A stretch of 64,000 nt of DNA from an uncultured Clostridia bacterium (GCA_949282385.1 CASDOP010000003.1:62001-126000); one strand, 5' to 3'; shown: positions 50,001-58,020, numbered from the stretch's first letter. Made by a program: numbers and translations. Notes: generated by a model not told the origin, from the letters alone.

Positions 50001-51088
50001 CTGCAACGGGATACGGCGGCGCCATATACGCAAACTGCACAGTCGCGCTCGCTTCAGCCCTGTTTGACGGCAACAATGCGGCGAACGGCGGCGCGGTGAG
50101 CATTACAGGCGGCGGCATAATTTCGATTGACGGATGTACCTTTTCCGAAAATTCGGCGTCGTCGCAGGGCGGCGCGCTGCATCTGGACGGCAAGACCTCG
50201 TTTGCGGGCGACATAAGCCTGTTCAGCGGCAACTCCGCTTCGGTCGGCGGCGCTATTTATGTTGCAAGCTCTTCGGAAAGCCGCAGGGCAGTCATATCCC
50301 GCGCAATATTCGATGGCAACAGCGCAGAGAGCGGCAGCGCAATCTGCATAAACGGATATTCAACACTCGGGGCAGCAAACTCGACATTGAGCGTTACGGA
50401 AAATTATTCTGCAAACGGCGACATATTCATTGCTCAGAGCGCAAATATTGGCGCACTTTCGGGCAATTTACAGCTTAAATGCAGTATTTTTGCGTACACG
50501 CCAATTGCTTTCGGGAACAATTTCGACATTTCCGAAAGTCAAATGCGCATAATGTTTGCAAACCGAAACGACGCCGGTGATACGCTGGCGACATTCGCGA
50601 ATGCCGTAAGCGACGCCGACATTTTTGCAGCGGCGCTCTGCGGCGAAAATCTTTCTGTCGCTCAGCTGACGGAAGACCGCCTGTCCCTCGTTGTCGGAGA
50701 AAAAATGACCTTCCTTGTAAAGGTTGACGGCAACTTCCTTTCCTTTGCGAAGAGCGGGCAAAACATCGCTCTCGCCTCACCCGAAAACATACCCGAAGGC
50801 AAAATATTTGTCGGCTGGCAAGTCGGAGAAAAGTTGTTTGACGGCGATACGATAAGTATCGAAGACGCGTCCGCGTTTGCCGAAAACGGCGTAATCAATC
50901 TTACTGCCGTATTTGAGGACATTTCTATCGACGACGATGGCGGCAACAACGGCGGAAATGACAATACCGACGGCGGCAATAACGACGAGAATTTTATTAT
51001 TTTATTGGCTGTCGGCGGCTTTGCGGTACTGCTTGTCGCGGCAATCATAGTTGTTTCCGTAAAACTTAAGCGCTCCCGCCGCAAATAA
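47045..51088 (+). CDS. Large cell-surface M60-like (mucin-type) peptidase
   Basis: A 1347-residue surface protein: signal/anchor at residues 8-32, F5/8-type C (discoidin) domain (about 55-210), M60/enhancin-like peptidase with zinc motif HELCH at His553-His557 (LTHELCHMMDISER) and a following ALLGE, an Fn3-like part, a right-handed beta-helix with Pmp-type GGAI repeats (about 900-1100), and a C-terminal membrane helix with KLKRSRRK. M60 enzymes cleave O-glycosylated mucins. Next to the LytTR operon with a shared palindrome. Confidence 0.85.
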   Translation: MHKNIARNIKIVLLIAMSICLIFAAYLMSPTISSEAQSQGATLSAINDKGLYSDGYIATYSVGADDGEGITFTYSTNASNYPGNLLENAFDGNWNTFWEANKDQTSSFAPYVTVTFSSDATVDRIIYSTRQDAAAGKGYPTRLNILTSASAEGEDFTVAASVTSNATGSRVLISLDNPITARRIRLEFAEVNSTDKKLASAAEIIFLKPEEECVNAVRNIFADYNMLTFKNGVTKDDAKRTLNAVKETAAYAYSSEVKTIAERVLAVIDGSVVYDSDREFSTANDAANPIYRRGNIAGYARNTLKMVWMGTNRQATGIATYGSAQLTIFVDCAEGDPLPTLTFTQHLGVWSKWYKGGYTLSRGINVISVPDLYGSDYSVATNPGGPVYLVNPYTQAEQSSSVKIYIEGGYTFPIYRKGDGETQYLNRLEEYVSEYEAHPAEINDLTEIVSDNAILTVSATAAERYLIEQKLSVSKMCDDHDGYLRQLYSFAGVSFDKNDAHYDDRAQYLNVNIRIMQPYAAAYAYTEHVGIQRGSWENELFTGGGKYGWGLTHELCHMMDISERTRAEHTNNMWSQFNKCALLGESARGNFANFLAATVKDGTAYEERNAYNNYDGDAFAWWQIESRYPGFWGRFENAYRYADRKSITSACELHVYFASIAAGSDLSEYFARIGFNWGGNQFKGYAEASDAFKNAIDEAYSGGKIDRSNLKLWYGNAESYNYTAKYGNALAIYDGSTAISVKAFAVSGGVALTMPSNGDKGHLGYEILRRGEDGNYYVIGFTYGNTYLDLTEGAENASYIVRAYDRLLGCSALSEQVSAAGFAARVNGTDFRTLAEAFAAANDGDTIYLIADAAGGQIDVTKNITLKPVGDRTLYIGGTVRLFSVAKGATLTLSGDGESTLCLDGGSTSLSEALIVVSGTVNILDGVRIQNCKSSGNGGAIRVPGGALNIDGAVFYNNNGVNGGAIVSLTASSKIDIKNAQFLNNSATGYGGAIYANCTVALASALFDGNNAANGGAVSITGGGIISIDGCTFSENSASSQGGALHLDGKTSFAGDISLFSGNSASVGGAIYVASSSESRRAVISRAIFDGNSAESGSAICINGYSTLGAANSTLSVTENYSANGDIFIAQSANIGALSGNLQLKCSIFAYTPIAFGNNFDISESQMRIMFANRNDAGDTLATFANAVSDADIFAAALCGENLSVAQLTEDRLSLVVGEKMTFLVKVDGNFLSFAKSGQNIALASPENIPEGKIFVGWQVGEKLFDGDTISIEDASAFAENGVINLTAVFEDISIDDDGGNNGGNDNTDGGNNDENFIILLAVGGFAVLLVAAIIVVSVKLKRSRRK

Positions 51089-51154
51089 TTTGAGGCAGGG
51101 CGGCAAAAAATTGCAAAACGCCTGCAACCGCCGCGTCGAGCTGCAATATCGATA

Positions 51155-51195
51155 AAAAAGCGAATGCGGAGGATTTCCCTCCGCATTCGCTTTTC
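51155..51195. terminator. Bidirectional terminator between the M60 gene and the kinase-like gene
   Basis: 14-bp stem AGCGAATGCGGAGG (51159-51172) / CCTCCGCATTCGCT (51178-51191), loop ATTTC, with T/A runs on both sides. Confidence 0.85.
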
Positions 51196-51201
51196 TTAAT
51201 T

Positions 51202-52008
51202 TTAAGCAAAAGATAATGCCGAGATATAACAACTTACTTCAAAACGCCGCATTTTGTGCTTAAGGTTAAGCAATTTTGCCTTATTTTTGGAGATAATTAA
51301 AAACATGTGCCAACCGTATGCAAAATGTACCTGCTCGCGGTTGCAACATTGTAAAATAAGTCCCTCGGCGGAAATTTTCCTCCGAGGGACTGTATTCAGA
51401 CTATTACGGTATCGGCAAGCGTGCCGTACCAAAATCAATAGCTGAATAATTATCTTTACGCAGTTATCTATGCCCAGCGTTCCGCTGTTCAAAGTGATGT
51501 CATAATTCTGCGAATGACCCCATTTCATATCCGTATAAAACCTGTGATATGCCGCCCTGCGCTTATCCTTTTCCTTTATCCGCTGTTCGACAGTTATGTC
51601 GCTTTCGCCGTATACCTTTAATATTCTGTCCGCGCGGAATGCGTTATCCGCGTGTATAAAAACTTTTAGACAATCGGCTTTATCGCGCAGAACATAATCT
51701 GCGCACCTGCCGACGATTACGCACGGTCCTTCTTCGGCAAGATCTGATATAATTTTGCATTGCATCTGCCAAATGTAATCTTCGTTATTGGGTCCGAAAG
51801 CTCTGCCCGAAAACAGCGACAAAAAGCCGCCGGAGGAATTTTCGCCCGTGTCCTTTACATAGTCCTTGTCAAAACCGCTTTCCTCTGCAATTTTTGATAT
51901 AAGCTCGCTGTCGTAGCAAGGGATATCGAGCTGCTTTGCCACTTCTTTGCCTATCGTCCTCCCTCCGCTTCCGAATTCACGGCTGATTGTTATCACTCTG
52001 TTTTTCAT
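51202..52008 (-). CDS. Cytidylate kinase-like protein, probable C-terminal frameshift
   Basis: A 268-residue reading frame. The P-loop SREFGSGGRTIGKEVAKQL (residues 9-27), CYDSELI, EEGPCVIVGRCADYVL and KVFIHADNAFRADRI define the cytidylate-kinase-like family (usual length about 200). After DNCVKIIIQLL the last about 60 residues do not look protein-like and run through a hairpin at 51359-51391. In another frame the sequence reads YGTLADTVIV-stop (stop at 51396-51398), a natural end. A single-base indel probably extends the frame. Overlaps MATE by 4 bp. Confidence 0.75.
   Translation of the reverse strand: MKNRVITISREFGSGGRTIGKEVAKQLDIPCYDSELISKIAEESGFDKDYVKDTGENSSGGFLSLFSGRAFGPNNEDYIWQMQCKIISDLAEEGPCVIVGRCADYVLRDKADCLKVFIHADNAFRADRILKVYGESDITVEQRIKEKDKRRAAYHRFYTDMKWGHSQNYDITLNSGTLGIDNCVKIIIQLLILVRHACRYRNSLNTVPRRKISAEGLILQCCNREQVHFAYGWHMFLIISKNKAKLLNLKHKMRRFEVSCYISALSFA
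51359..51391 (-). terminator. Old terminator inside the extended kinase-like frame
   Basis: AGTCCCTCGG (51359-51368) / CCGAGGGACT (51382-51391) with inner GGAAA/TTTCC pairing, and TATTTT behind it on the minus strand. It lies 5 bp after the out-of-frame stop at 51396, as expected if the gene once ended there. Confidence 0.75.
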
Positions 52009-53444
52009 TGCGATATTTCCTCCGTCGAATTGATTTTATTTGCTTCGCCGCCTGCCATGCGGTGCAGTTTTTTGAGTTTATGAATTTCATATAAGATAAA
52101 CGCGAGGGCGAGTATGAATGCAAGCCCGTCTGCAATGAGCCCCGACCACAGAACGCCGCTTACGCCGATGAACATTGGCAGAATTATAGCAGATGGTATG
52201 AGAAATACAATCTGCCTTGCAAGCGTGACGATGGCGCTCTTTATCGGTCTGCCTATCGCCTGCAGGAAAATTGCGGCGACGGTCTGGAAGCCGTTCAAAG
52301 GGCAGAGCATTAAGAATATGCGGAAGCTCATAACCGCAAAATCGTTATACAATCCCTCTTCGCTGCCGAACAGCGACACTACCGCCATGGGTGCAAACTG
52401 GAAGATGAAAAAGCATATAATTGCCACTGCTTCCGCCGCAAAAATGGAAATTTCAAACGCCTTTTTTACCCTTGCAAAATTTTTGCTGCCATAGTTATAG
52501 CCGATTATCGGCTGCGCGCCCACAGCAATTCCCACCAGCACGGACAGCATTATCTGATTGACTTTCATTACTATGCCCATTGCCGTCATGGGGATATCGG
52601 GACCGTACTCAGACAAAGCGCCGTAGTTGGTTAAAAGGTTATTGAACAGCACCATGACAACGGTTATCGCAATCTGCGTAATAAAGCTGCTTACGCCCAG
52701 GCTTAAAACTTTACCGCAAGTGCGGGGTTTGAGTTTTAAAGACTTAAAATCAAGCCGAAAATTCTTAAAGCGCGGAATATATGCGACTGACACTATAAAT
52801 GACGCAATCTGTCCCATAATTGTGGCTATCGCCGCGCCCTTTACCCCCATGTTGCAAGCAAAGATAAATATCGGGTCGAATACCGTGTTTATTATCGCGC
52901 CCAAAAGCATGGAAAACATTGCAAAGCCTGCGCTGCCGTCCGCGCGGATGAATGCGTTGAGCGCAGTTGAAATCATTGTAAATGGCAGACCTATGCCTAT
53001 GATGTAGCCATACTGTATGGCATATTCCCTGAGTAGCGGGTCGGTTGAAGACGTCGCGCCGAAAAGAGTTAGTATGGGTTTTAAAAAGATGAGAAAAACC
53101 GCCATAAGTACGACGCCGACGACCGTTACCATAACGGTTGAGTTAGCCGCGCCCCTCTTTACGCTTTCCATATCTCCTTCGCCCATTTTAAGGCTCATAT
53201 ACGCCGCACCGCCGTCGCCTATCAGCACGGCAAACGCAAGCGCTATTATGGTTATGGGAAAGACGACATTTGTTGCCCCGTTGCCGAGATACCCCATTCC
53301 CCAGCCGATAAAAATCTGGTCGACTATGTTGTAGAGCGAGTTTACAACAAGCGCCATTACGCACGGTATTGCAAATTTTAAAATCAGCCTGCCCACGGGC
53401 TGTGTTGCAAACGGGCTTTGTTTTTCTGCGTTTACATTCTGCAT
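52005..53444 (-). CDS. MATE-family multidrug/Na+ antiporter
   Basis: A 479-residue membrane protein with about 12 hydrophobic segments in two halves. Motifs: VGRLILKFAIPCVMALVVNSLYNIVDQIFIGWGMGYLGNGA at the N terminus, GDGGAAYMSLKMGEG, and VGAQPIIGYNYGSKNFARVKKAF in the second half, all typical of MATE efflux pumps. RBS AAGGAG. A GTAAC-TT-GTTAC operator lies in its leader and the MarR gene is upstream, so it is probably a repressed drug exporter. Overlaps the kinase-like gene. Confidence 0.9.
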   Translation of the reverse strand: MQNVNAEKQSPFATQPVGRLILKFAIPCVMALVVNSLYNIVDQIFIGWGMGYLGNGATNVVFPITIIALAFAVLIGDGGAAYMSLKMGEGDMESVKRGAANSTVMVTVVGVVLMAVFLIFLKPILTLFGATSSTDPLLREYAIQYGYIIGIGLPFTMISTALNAFIRADGSAGFAMFSMLLGAIINTVFDPIFIFACNMGVKGAAIATIMGQIASFIVSVAYIPRFKNFRLDFKSLKLKPRTCGKVLSLGVSSFITQIAITVVMVLFNNLLTNYGALSEYGPDIPMTAMGIVMKVNQIMLSVLVGIAVGAQPIIGYNYGSKNFARVKKAFEISIFAAEAVAIICFFIFQFAPMAVVSLFGSEEGLYNDFAVMSFRIFLMLCPLNGFQTVAAIFLQAIGRPIKSAIVTLARQIVFLIPSAIILPMFIGVSGVLWSGLIADGLAFILALAFILYEIHKLKKLHRMAGGEANKINSTEEISQ

Positions 53445-53463
53445 TTTTTGTTCTCCTTATTAG

Positions 53464-53475
53464 GTAACTTGTTAC
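53464..53475. promoter_or_regulatory. MarR operator GTAACTTGTTAC before the MATE gene
   Basis: Perfect 5+5 dyad (GTAAC NN GTTAC) in the MATE leader, 20 bp upstream of its ATG; the same motif is found at 54001-54012. Confidence 0.65.
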
Positions 53476-53495
53476 TTATTTTATTAAAAATTAAA

Positions 53496-53523
53496 GACAG
53501 TATAAGCATCGCAAAATACTGTC
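53496..53523 (-). terminator. Terminator of the MarR gene
   Basis: GACAGTAT / ATACTGTC 8-bp stem with a 12-nt loop; minus-strand TTTAATTTTT follows. It separates the MarR gene from the MATE unit. Confidence 0.7.
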
Positions 53524-53540
53524 CTTGCGGCTACGATTTA

Positions 53541-53981
53541 TCAATCGTAATCGATGTTTTTAAGTACAGAGGAAATCAGGCTGTCGAGCTCGGCGCGCTC
53601 ATCTTCTGAAAGCTGACCGCATAACTTTTCAAACGCCTCCTCGTCCTGCGACAGAATAAGGCGGTGAATGCCATTTGACTTGTCGGTCGTGAATATTGCC
53701 TTGCACCGCTTGTCTTTGACACCTTCCGAACAAATAAGATAGCCTTTTTTTTCAAGCTGGCGGACAATTTTAGTCATTGCGGGATGAGTGACGCGTTCGA
53801 TTTTTTCAAGGTCGTTCTGGTGGATTTCGCCATATCCCTTCTCTTCGAGGCGGCTGACAGAGCCGAGCACACGAAGCTGAACGCCCGTAAGTCCCATTTT
53901 TTCCGCCTTTTCGTCCATTAGCCTTTTAAAAGCGCGGTTTATTATGGCAATCTTTAACCCGAACGGCATTTTAACCGACAT
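53541..53981 (-). CDS. MarR-family transcriptional regulator
   Basis: A 146-residue protein of MarR size: MGLTGVQLRVLGSVSRLEEKG, EIHQNDLEKIERVTHPAMTKIVRQLEKKGYLICSEGVKDKRCKAI shows the winged helix with the recognition helix and the DxR wing, and dimer helices at the ends. It is upstream of a MATE pump gene, and two identical-type operators flank it: one over its own promoter (54001-54012), one before MATE (53464-53475). Most likely a repressor released by a small molecule. Confidence 0.88.
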   Translation of the reverse strand: MSVKMPFGLKIAIINRAFKRLMDEKAEKMGLTGVQLRVLGSVSRLEEKGYGEIHQNDLEKIERVTHPAMTKIVRQLEKKGYLICSEGVKDKRCKAIFTTDKSNGIHRLILSQDEEAFEKLCGQLSEDERAELDSLISSVLKNIDYD

Positions 53982-54000
53982 ACCTATACCTCAAAATTAA

Positions 54001-54012
54001 GTAACCTGTTAC
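54001..54012. promoter_or_regulatory. MarR operator GTAACCTGTTAC at its own promoter
   Basis: GTAAC-CT-GTTAC, next to the -10 box (54015-54020), covering the transcription start; binding would block it. Confidence 0.65.
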
Positions 54013-54014
54013 AT

Positions 54015-54043
54015 AATATACTATTTTACAACTCGTTTGTCAA
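54015..54043 (-). promoter_or_regulatory. Promoter of the MarR gene
   Basis: Minus strand: TTGACA (54043-54038), 17-bp spacer, TATATT (54020-54015). Confidence 0.8.
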
Positions 54044-54075
54044 CAATTTACGGCATTAAAAATCTAAACTGCTAT

Positions 54076-54699
54076 TTAAAGCTGCTCCTCGTCGGGCTTT
54101 TGTCCGTCATGGGGCAACCACTTGCACTCCGTCAATAAAAAATCAGAGAATTTTGCCGTGAACGAACCGTCCTCGGGAGAGCAGGCATATATTCCGAAAC
54201 TTATCTTTCCCCCGCCCTTTGCCAAATGACAGATGCGCATCTGCGAAAAGTTGACGCCGTCGCGCGAACACTCTATGCGGTAGTCGTCCTCCCTTCTGCT
54301 CAGGCGATACCACATTATCGTGCCGTCCTTGCCTATTTCTGTAGTCGCCCAGTCGGAGTAGCCACCGTTCGTCACCACGCTGCCGAGATGAGAAAAGCGT
54401 TCGTTTTCATATTCCACCGACGCCTTCAACCAGTTTTCGCTGTCGAGGTATAAAACTATTCCGCACTGGTCAAACCTATGATGCGCACCCGAAAAATCCG
54501 TCTTTACGGTAAACGAAAAGAACTTTTCTGCCGTATCCGTCTGAAACACGGGTGCATTATCGTTGCGAAAATGATAATAAGTCCTCTGCCAAAGGTCTGT
54601 ATGCGGCAAGGTTTCAATGCTTACATTGTCGCCCTGCACCATGAAACTTTTTGGCTGTCTGGTCCATTTGAATTCATCAAAGTTTATTATCTTATCCAT
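54076..54699 (-). CDS. DUF1349 (concanavalin-like) protein
   Basis: A 207-residue beta-sandwich protein: FDEFKWTRQPKSFMVQGDNVSIETLPHTDLWQRTYYHFRNDNAPVF, DQCGIVLYLDSENWLKASVEYEN, SHLGSVVTNGGYSDWATTEI and MWYRLSRREDDYRIECSRDGVNFSQMR are the blocks of DUF1349, related to glycosidase-associated lectin folds. It is the last gene of the LysR-divergent operon, overlapping the hydrolase gene by 8 bp. Probably cytoplasmic (no signal). Substrate unknown. Confidence 0.82.
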   Translation of the reverse strand: MDKIINFDEFKWTRQPKSFMVQGDNVSIETLPHTDLWQRTYYHFRNDNAPVFQTDTAEKFFSFTVKTDFSGAHHRFDQCGIVLYLDSENWLKASVEYENERFSHLGSVVTNGGYSDWATTEIGKDGTIMWYRLSRREDDYRIECSRDGVNFSQMRICHLAKGGGKISFGIYACSPEDGSFTAKFSDFLLTECKWLPHDGQKPDEEQL

Positions 54700-55669
54700 G
54701 CATATATTTTACAAAAAAACTCTGTATTTCGTCAAACGGAATTATATCTTTTCTGTCATACAAGTCGGTATGGACGGCGTTCGGAATAATTAAAAGTTGC
54801 TTATTATCACCTTTGAGTTTTGCAAAAGCGTCACGGCTGAAATAGCAGGAATGAGCCTTTTCTCCGTGCACAATCAAAACGGCGCTTTCAATCTCATCCG
54901 CATAGGATAAAATCGGCATATTCATAAACGAGAGAGCGGAAGTTATATTCCATCCGCCGTTGGAATTTAAAGAACGGGGATGATAGCCGCGCGGCGTCTT
55001 ATAATAATCAAAATAATCTTTGACATAGAAGGGCGCGTCCGAAGGCACTTTATCGGGCAAGCCGCCTGCAAGCGCATAGCTTCCGTTTTTATAGTCGGCG
55101 GTGCGCTGCGCGTTCAATGCCTCCCTCTGCTTGCGACGGGCAGCTTTATCCATACTGTCGAAATAGCCGTTTGCGGTAACCCTTGACATATCGTACATAG
55201 TAGAGGCGACCGTCGCCTTGATGCGAGTGTCAATGGCTGCGGCATTCAATGCCATTCCGCCCCAACCGCAGATGCCGAGAATACCTATTTTTTCGGGGTC
55301 GACATTGTCCTGAACCGAAAGAAAATCTACCGCCGCACAAAAATCTTCGGTATTGATGTCTGGCGATGCGACATATCGTGGCATACCTCCGCTTTCACCT
55401 ATAAACGAGGGGTCGAAAGCAAGGGTAAGAAAACCGCGCTCGGCAAGCTCCTGCGCATAGAGCCCCGCCGCCTGCTCTTTTACCGCCCCGAAAGGACCTG
55501 CAACGGCAATAGCGGGCAGTTTGCCCTGTGCATTTTTCGGAACATACATATCCGCCGCAAGGGTAATGCCGTAGCGGTTGTGGAAGGTTACTTTTTTGTG
55601 ATTTACCTTATCGCTTTCGGGAAAAGTTTTATCCCATTCATCTGTCAGATTTAAAATTTCATTCTTCAT
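54692..55669 (-). CDS. Alpha/beta hydrolase (dienelactone-hydrolase-like)
   Basis: A 325-residue hydrolase: LAADMYVPKNAQGKLPAIAVAGPFGAVKEQ, ERGFLTLAFDPSFIGESGG, GILGICGWGGMALNAAAIDTRIKA (a nucleophile elbow with Cys, not Ser, in GICGWGG), ILSYADEIESAVLIVHGEKAHSCYFSRDAF and a terminal NAVHTDLYD with the catalytic His. A Cys nucleophile is the mark of dienelactone hydrolase-type enzymes. Part of a six-gene operon. RBS AAGGAG. Confidence 0.8.
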   Translation of the reverse strand: MKNEILNLTDEWDKTFPESDKVNHKKVTFHNRYGITLAADMYVPKNAQGKLPAIAVAGPFGAVKEQAAGLYAQELAERGFLTLAFDPSFIGESGGMPRYVASPDINTEDFCAAVDFLSVQDNVDPEKIGILGICGWGGMALNAAAIDTRIKATVASTMYDMSRVTANGYFDSMDKAARRKQREALNAQRTADYKNGSYALAGGLPDKVPSDAPFYVKDYFDYYKTPRGYHPRSLNSNGGWNITSALSFMNMPILSYADEIESAVLIVHGEKAHSCYFSRDAFAKLKGDNKQLLIIPNAVHTDLYDRKDIIPFDEIQSFFVKYMHG

Positions 55670-55679
55670 AAAATCTCCT

Positions 55680-56108
55680 TCAGCCGTTCAATGCGGCATA
55701 TTCCTCGTCGGATACGGCTTCCAGCCATTCGTTAGAGGTATTTTCACCGACAAGTTCGACGGCTATGTGCGAAAACCAACTGTCCTTTTTCGCGCCGTGC
55801 CAGTGCTTGACGTTTGCAGGAATTTCCACCACGTCGCCGGGGTTCAGACTGCGCGCAGGCTTGCCCCATTCCTGGTACCAGCCGCTGCCCGCAACGCACA
55901 AAAGAAGCTGTCCGCCGCCGCTTTCAGCCCTGTGTATGTGCCAGTTGTTGCGACAGGACGGCTCGAAAGTTACATTGGCAAAAAAAGGCTTTACCCCTGC
56001 AGAAGTAAGCGGATTTAAGTAGGACTTACCTATAAAATACTGCGCGTAAGCCGTGTTTTCTTCGCCCTTGCCGAAGATGTTTTGCGCTTCAAATGTTTTC
56101 CCTTCCAT
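55680..56108 (-). CDS. Cupin domain protein
   Basis: A 142-residue cupin: FEPSCRNNWHIHRAESGGGQLLLCVAGSGWYQEWGKPARSLNPGDVVEIPANVKHWHGAKKDSWFSHIAVEL carries the two cupin motifs with metal ligands HIH..E(..)H. Together with the carboxymuconolactone decarboxylase-like protein (next gene) it resembles two-gene sets for small aromatic or quinone-type substrates or redox control. Metal and substrate are not known from sequence. Confidence 0.85.
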   Translation of the reverse strand: MEGKTFEAQNIFGKGEENTAYAQYFIGKSYLNPLTSAGVKPFFANVTFEPSCRNNWHIHRAESGGGQLLLCVAGSGWYQEWGKPARSLNPGDVVEIPANVKHWHGAKKDSWFSHIAVELVGENTSNEWLEAVSDEEYAALNG

Positions 56109-56109
56109 T

Positions 56110-56880
56110 TTACTCTCCCTTTATTAAAATTTCTTTTGCGCAGTTCAGCGCGTTGAACGCTCTCGGCACGCCCATATATGGCAGGGCGTGGGCGAGCGCG
56201 CAGACAATTTCTTCCGCCGTATTGCCGACCTTGATTGCGCCCGAAATATGCGAACGCAACTGTACTTCATCGCCGCCCATTGCCGCAAGCATTGCAACGG
56301 TCAAAAGTTCCCTCGTCTTTTGGTCAAGTCCTTTTCTCGTGCAGAAATCGCCGAAACATAATTCTGTAAGCCATTTCGGAATTTCCGTGGCGAAATCACC
56401 GGGAAGCCAAGCGTACCTTTGTTCTATTTCGTCGCCATATATATGCGACTGAATTGCAAATCCGCTTTCGTAGCGCGTATCTTCCGAAACGCTTTCTGCA
56501 CTTTCTATCGGCAGCGCAATGCCCTTTGCGGCGAACGCTTCGTTCATGGCAGAAATTGCGTTGAGCGTTTTCGGAAAACCGATAAAGGGCGCGCATTGAT
56601 AGATGGTTTCGCGTATTTCAAGAGGCGTGAGCCCGACGTTTATGCAGGCGCCGACGTGTGCTTTGAGCTGCGGCAACGTCTGATTTACTGCAAGCACGGT
56701 AATGGTTATAAGTTCGCGCATGCGGTTGTCCAAAGAGCCGACATAGCACACTTCCCCGAAAATAAACCTCTGTAAGATGCGCATAAATTCGGCGTCCGTC
56801 CCCTCACATTTTGTGGGCTCTCCGCCAAAAAGCTGCTTAAATTTTTCTTGTGTTCGCTCTATTCTGTCCATTTTTCTCAC
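56110..56880 (-). CDS. Carboxymuconolactone decarboxylase-family protein (two domains)
   Basis: A 256-residue protein built of two CMD/AhpD-like repeats: residues about 15-110 (FKQLFGGEPTKCEGTDAEFMRILQRFIFGEVCYVGSLDNRMRELITITVLAVNQTLPQLKAHVGACINVGLTPLEIRETIYQCAPFIGFPKTLNAI) and about 140-250. Helical, with conserved AHVGACINVG and SHISGAIKVG segments. Members include decarboxylases and peroxidase-like proteins. Starts in a 4-bp overlap with the lipoprotein gene. Confidence 0.82.
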   Translation of the reverse strand: MRKMDRIERTQEKFKQLFGGEPTKCEGTDAEFMRILQRFIFGEVCYVGSLDNRMRELITITVLAVNQTLPQLKAHVGACINVGLTPLEIRETIYQCAPFIGFPKTLNAISAMNEAFAAKGIALPIESAESVSEDTRYESGFAIQSHIYGDEIEQRYAWLPGDFATEIPKWLTELCFGDFCTRKGLDQKTRELLTVAMLAAMGGDEVQLRSHISGAIKVGNTAEEIVCALAHALPYMGVPRAFNALNCAKEILIKGE

Positions 56881-57431
56881 CCCCTGTCTTTCAGCGAAAA
56901 AGTCACTTCCGCTTCTTCCTCGCCGCCGAAGAAATTTTCAAGGCTTTGACGCGTTGCACCGCATATATGCCCTATCTTTGTATACGCCCAGCTGTTGCTG
57001 TCGTAAAAGATTACCAGCTGATTTCCCGAATACAGCACGACGTCGCCCGTTTGTGTAATCATATTCACATCTTGTCTTTCAAGGGAAAAACCCAGCGCGC
57101 CCACCATCTCGAAGCCGCCGTATGCGCGCATTGAAATTGTTATGTCGCCGCTAAAAAGCCTTTTTGCAAGCGCACGCGCCGAGACGGTGTCTGCAAGCTG
57201 TATTTCAAGAATATTTTCTCCGCAGGATATTTCCACGACTTGTGCCTCCGAATTGTTTTCATCCTCTTGTTGCTCCATATTATTTCCGCCATCTGTCTGC
57301 TCCCCTCCGCCCTGCTCCGTTTGCGAATAAGAGGTCGGTTTTGCGCCTGCGTTTTCGACGCTTTCTGTCTGACATCCGACGACAAAGAGAGCGCAGACTA
57401 TGGCAAGCAATATAACAATAAATTTTTTCAT
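56877..57431 (-). CDS. Lipoprotein with cyclophilin-like domain
   Basis: A 184-residue lipoprotein: signal and lipobox VVGC (Cys20), a Q/E/G/N-rich linker (about 25-65), then a cyclophilin-like beta-barrel domain (about 70-180: GENILEIQLADTVSARALAKRLFSGDITISMRAYGGFEMVGALGFSLER; DVVLYSGNQLVIFYDSNSWAYTKIGHI). These domains occur with aldo/keto-type and acetyltransferase genes in similar operons. Extracytoplasmic; function unknown. Overlaps neighbours on both sides by 4 bp. Confidence 0.78.
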   Translation of the reverse strand: MKKFIVILLAIVCALFVVGCQTESVENAGAKPTSYSQTEQGGGEQTDGGNNMEQQEDENNSEAQVVEISCGENILEIQLADTVSARALAKRLFSGDITISMRAYGGFEMVGALGFSLERQDVNMITQTGDVVLYSGNQLVIFYDSNSWAYTKIGHICGATRQSLENFFGGEEEAEVTFSLKDRG

Positions 57432-58000
57432 TTGCCGTCTACCCTTTTTATTACCTTTGCGGGCACGCCGACTGCAACGCTGTCCGAGGGAATATCTTTG
57501 TTTACAACCGCCCCTGCGCCTATCACGCAGTTATCCCCTATCGTAACGCCCGGGAGAATGGTTGCGTGCGCCCCTACCCACACGTTTTTGCCTATTACAA
57601 CCCTTGCAGGCAACATGCTCTGCCTTTCTTCAGGCGCTAACGAATGATTGAGCGTAGCTATTATAACCTGCTGTCCTATAAGACTGCCGTCACCGATCTC
57701 TATACCGCCCTGGTCCTGAAAACAGCAACCCGAATTTATAAATACGTTTTTGCCCAACACTATGTTTTTGCCGTAGTCCGAATAAAAGGGCGGAAACATT
57801 CCGAACGACTTATCCACATCACTGCCCGTAAGGCGGGACATTAAGAGTCGTATCTCCTCCTGCGTATGATAGCCCGAATTGAGTTCTGCGGTAATCTTTC
57901 GCGCCTCTTCGGAAACCTTATGCATAAGCAAGTGTTCGTGCGAACCCCCTTTGACCTCGTTACCTGCAAGCATAAATTCATTCAATTGCTCCGTAGTCAT
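57428..58000 (-). CDS. Maltose/galactoside O-acetyltransferase-like (left-handed beta-helix)
   Basis: A 190-residue acetyltransferase. I choose ATG 58000 behind AAGGAGA; the upstream Met would lie in the promoter. Hexapeptide repeats (IVLGKNVFINSGCCFQDQGGIEIGDGSLIGQQVIIATLNHS; VVIGKNVWVGAHATILPGVTIGDNCVIGAGAVVNKDIP) form the beta-helix; the catalytic His is in LNHSL. It transfers acetyl from CoA to a sugar or similar substrate. First gene of the LysR-divergent operon. Confidence 0.88.
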   Translation of the reverse strand: MTTEQLNEFMLAGNEVKGGSHEHLLMHKVSEEARKITAELNSGYHTQEEIRLLMSRLTGSDVDKSFGMFPPFYSDYGKNIVLGKNVFINSGCCFQDQGGIEIGDGSLIGQQVIIATLNHSLAPEERQSMLPARVVIGKNVWVGAHATILPGVTIGDNCVIGAGAVVNKDIPSDSVAVGVPAKVIKRVDGK

Positions 58001-58020
58001 AACTTTCTCCTTGTACATAT

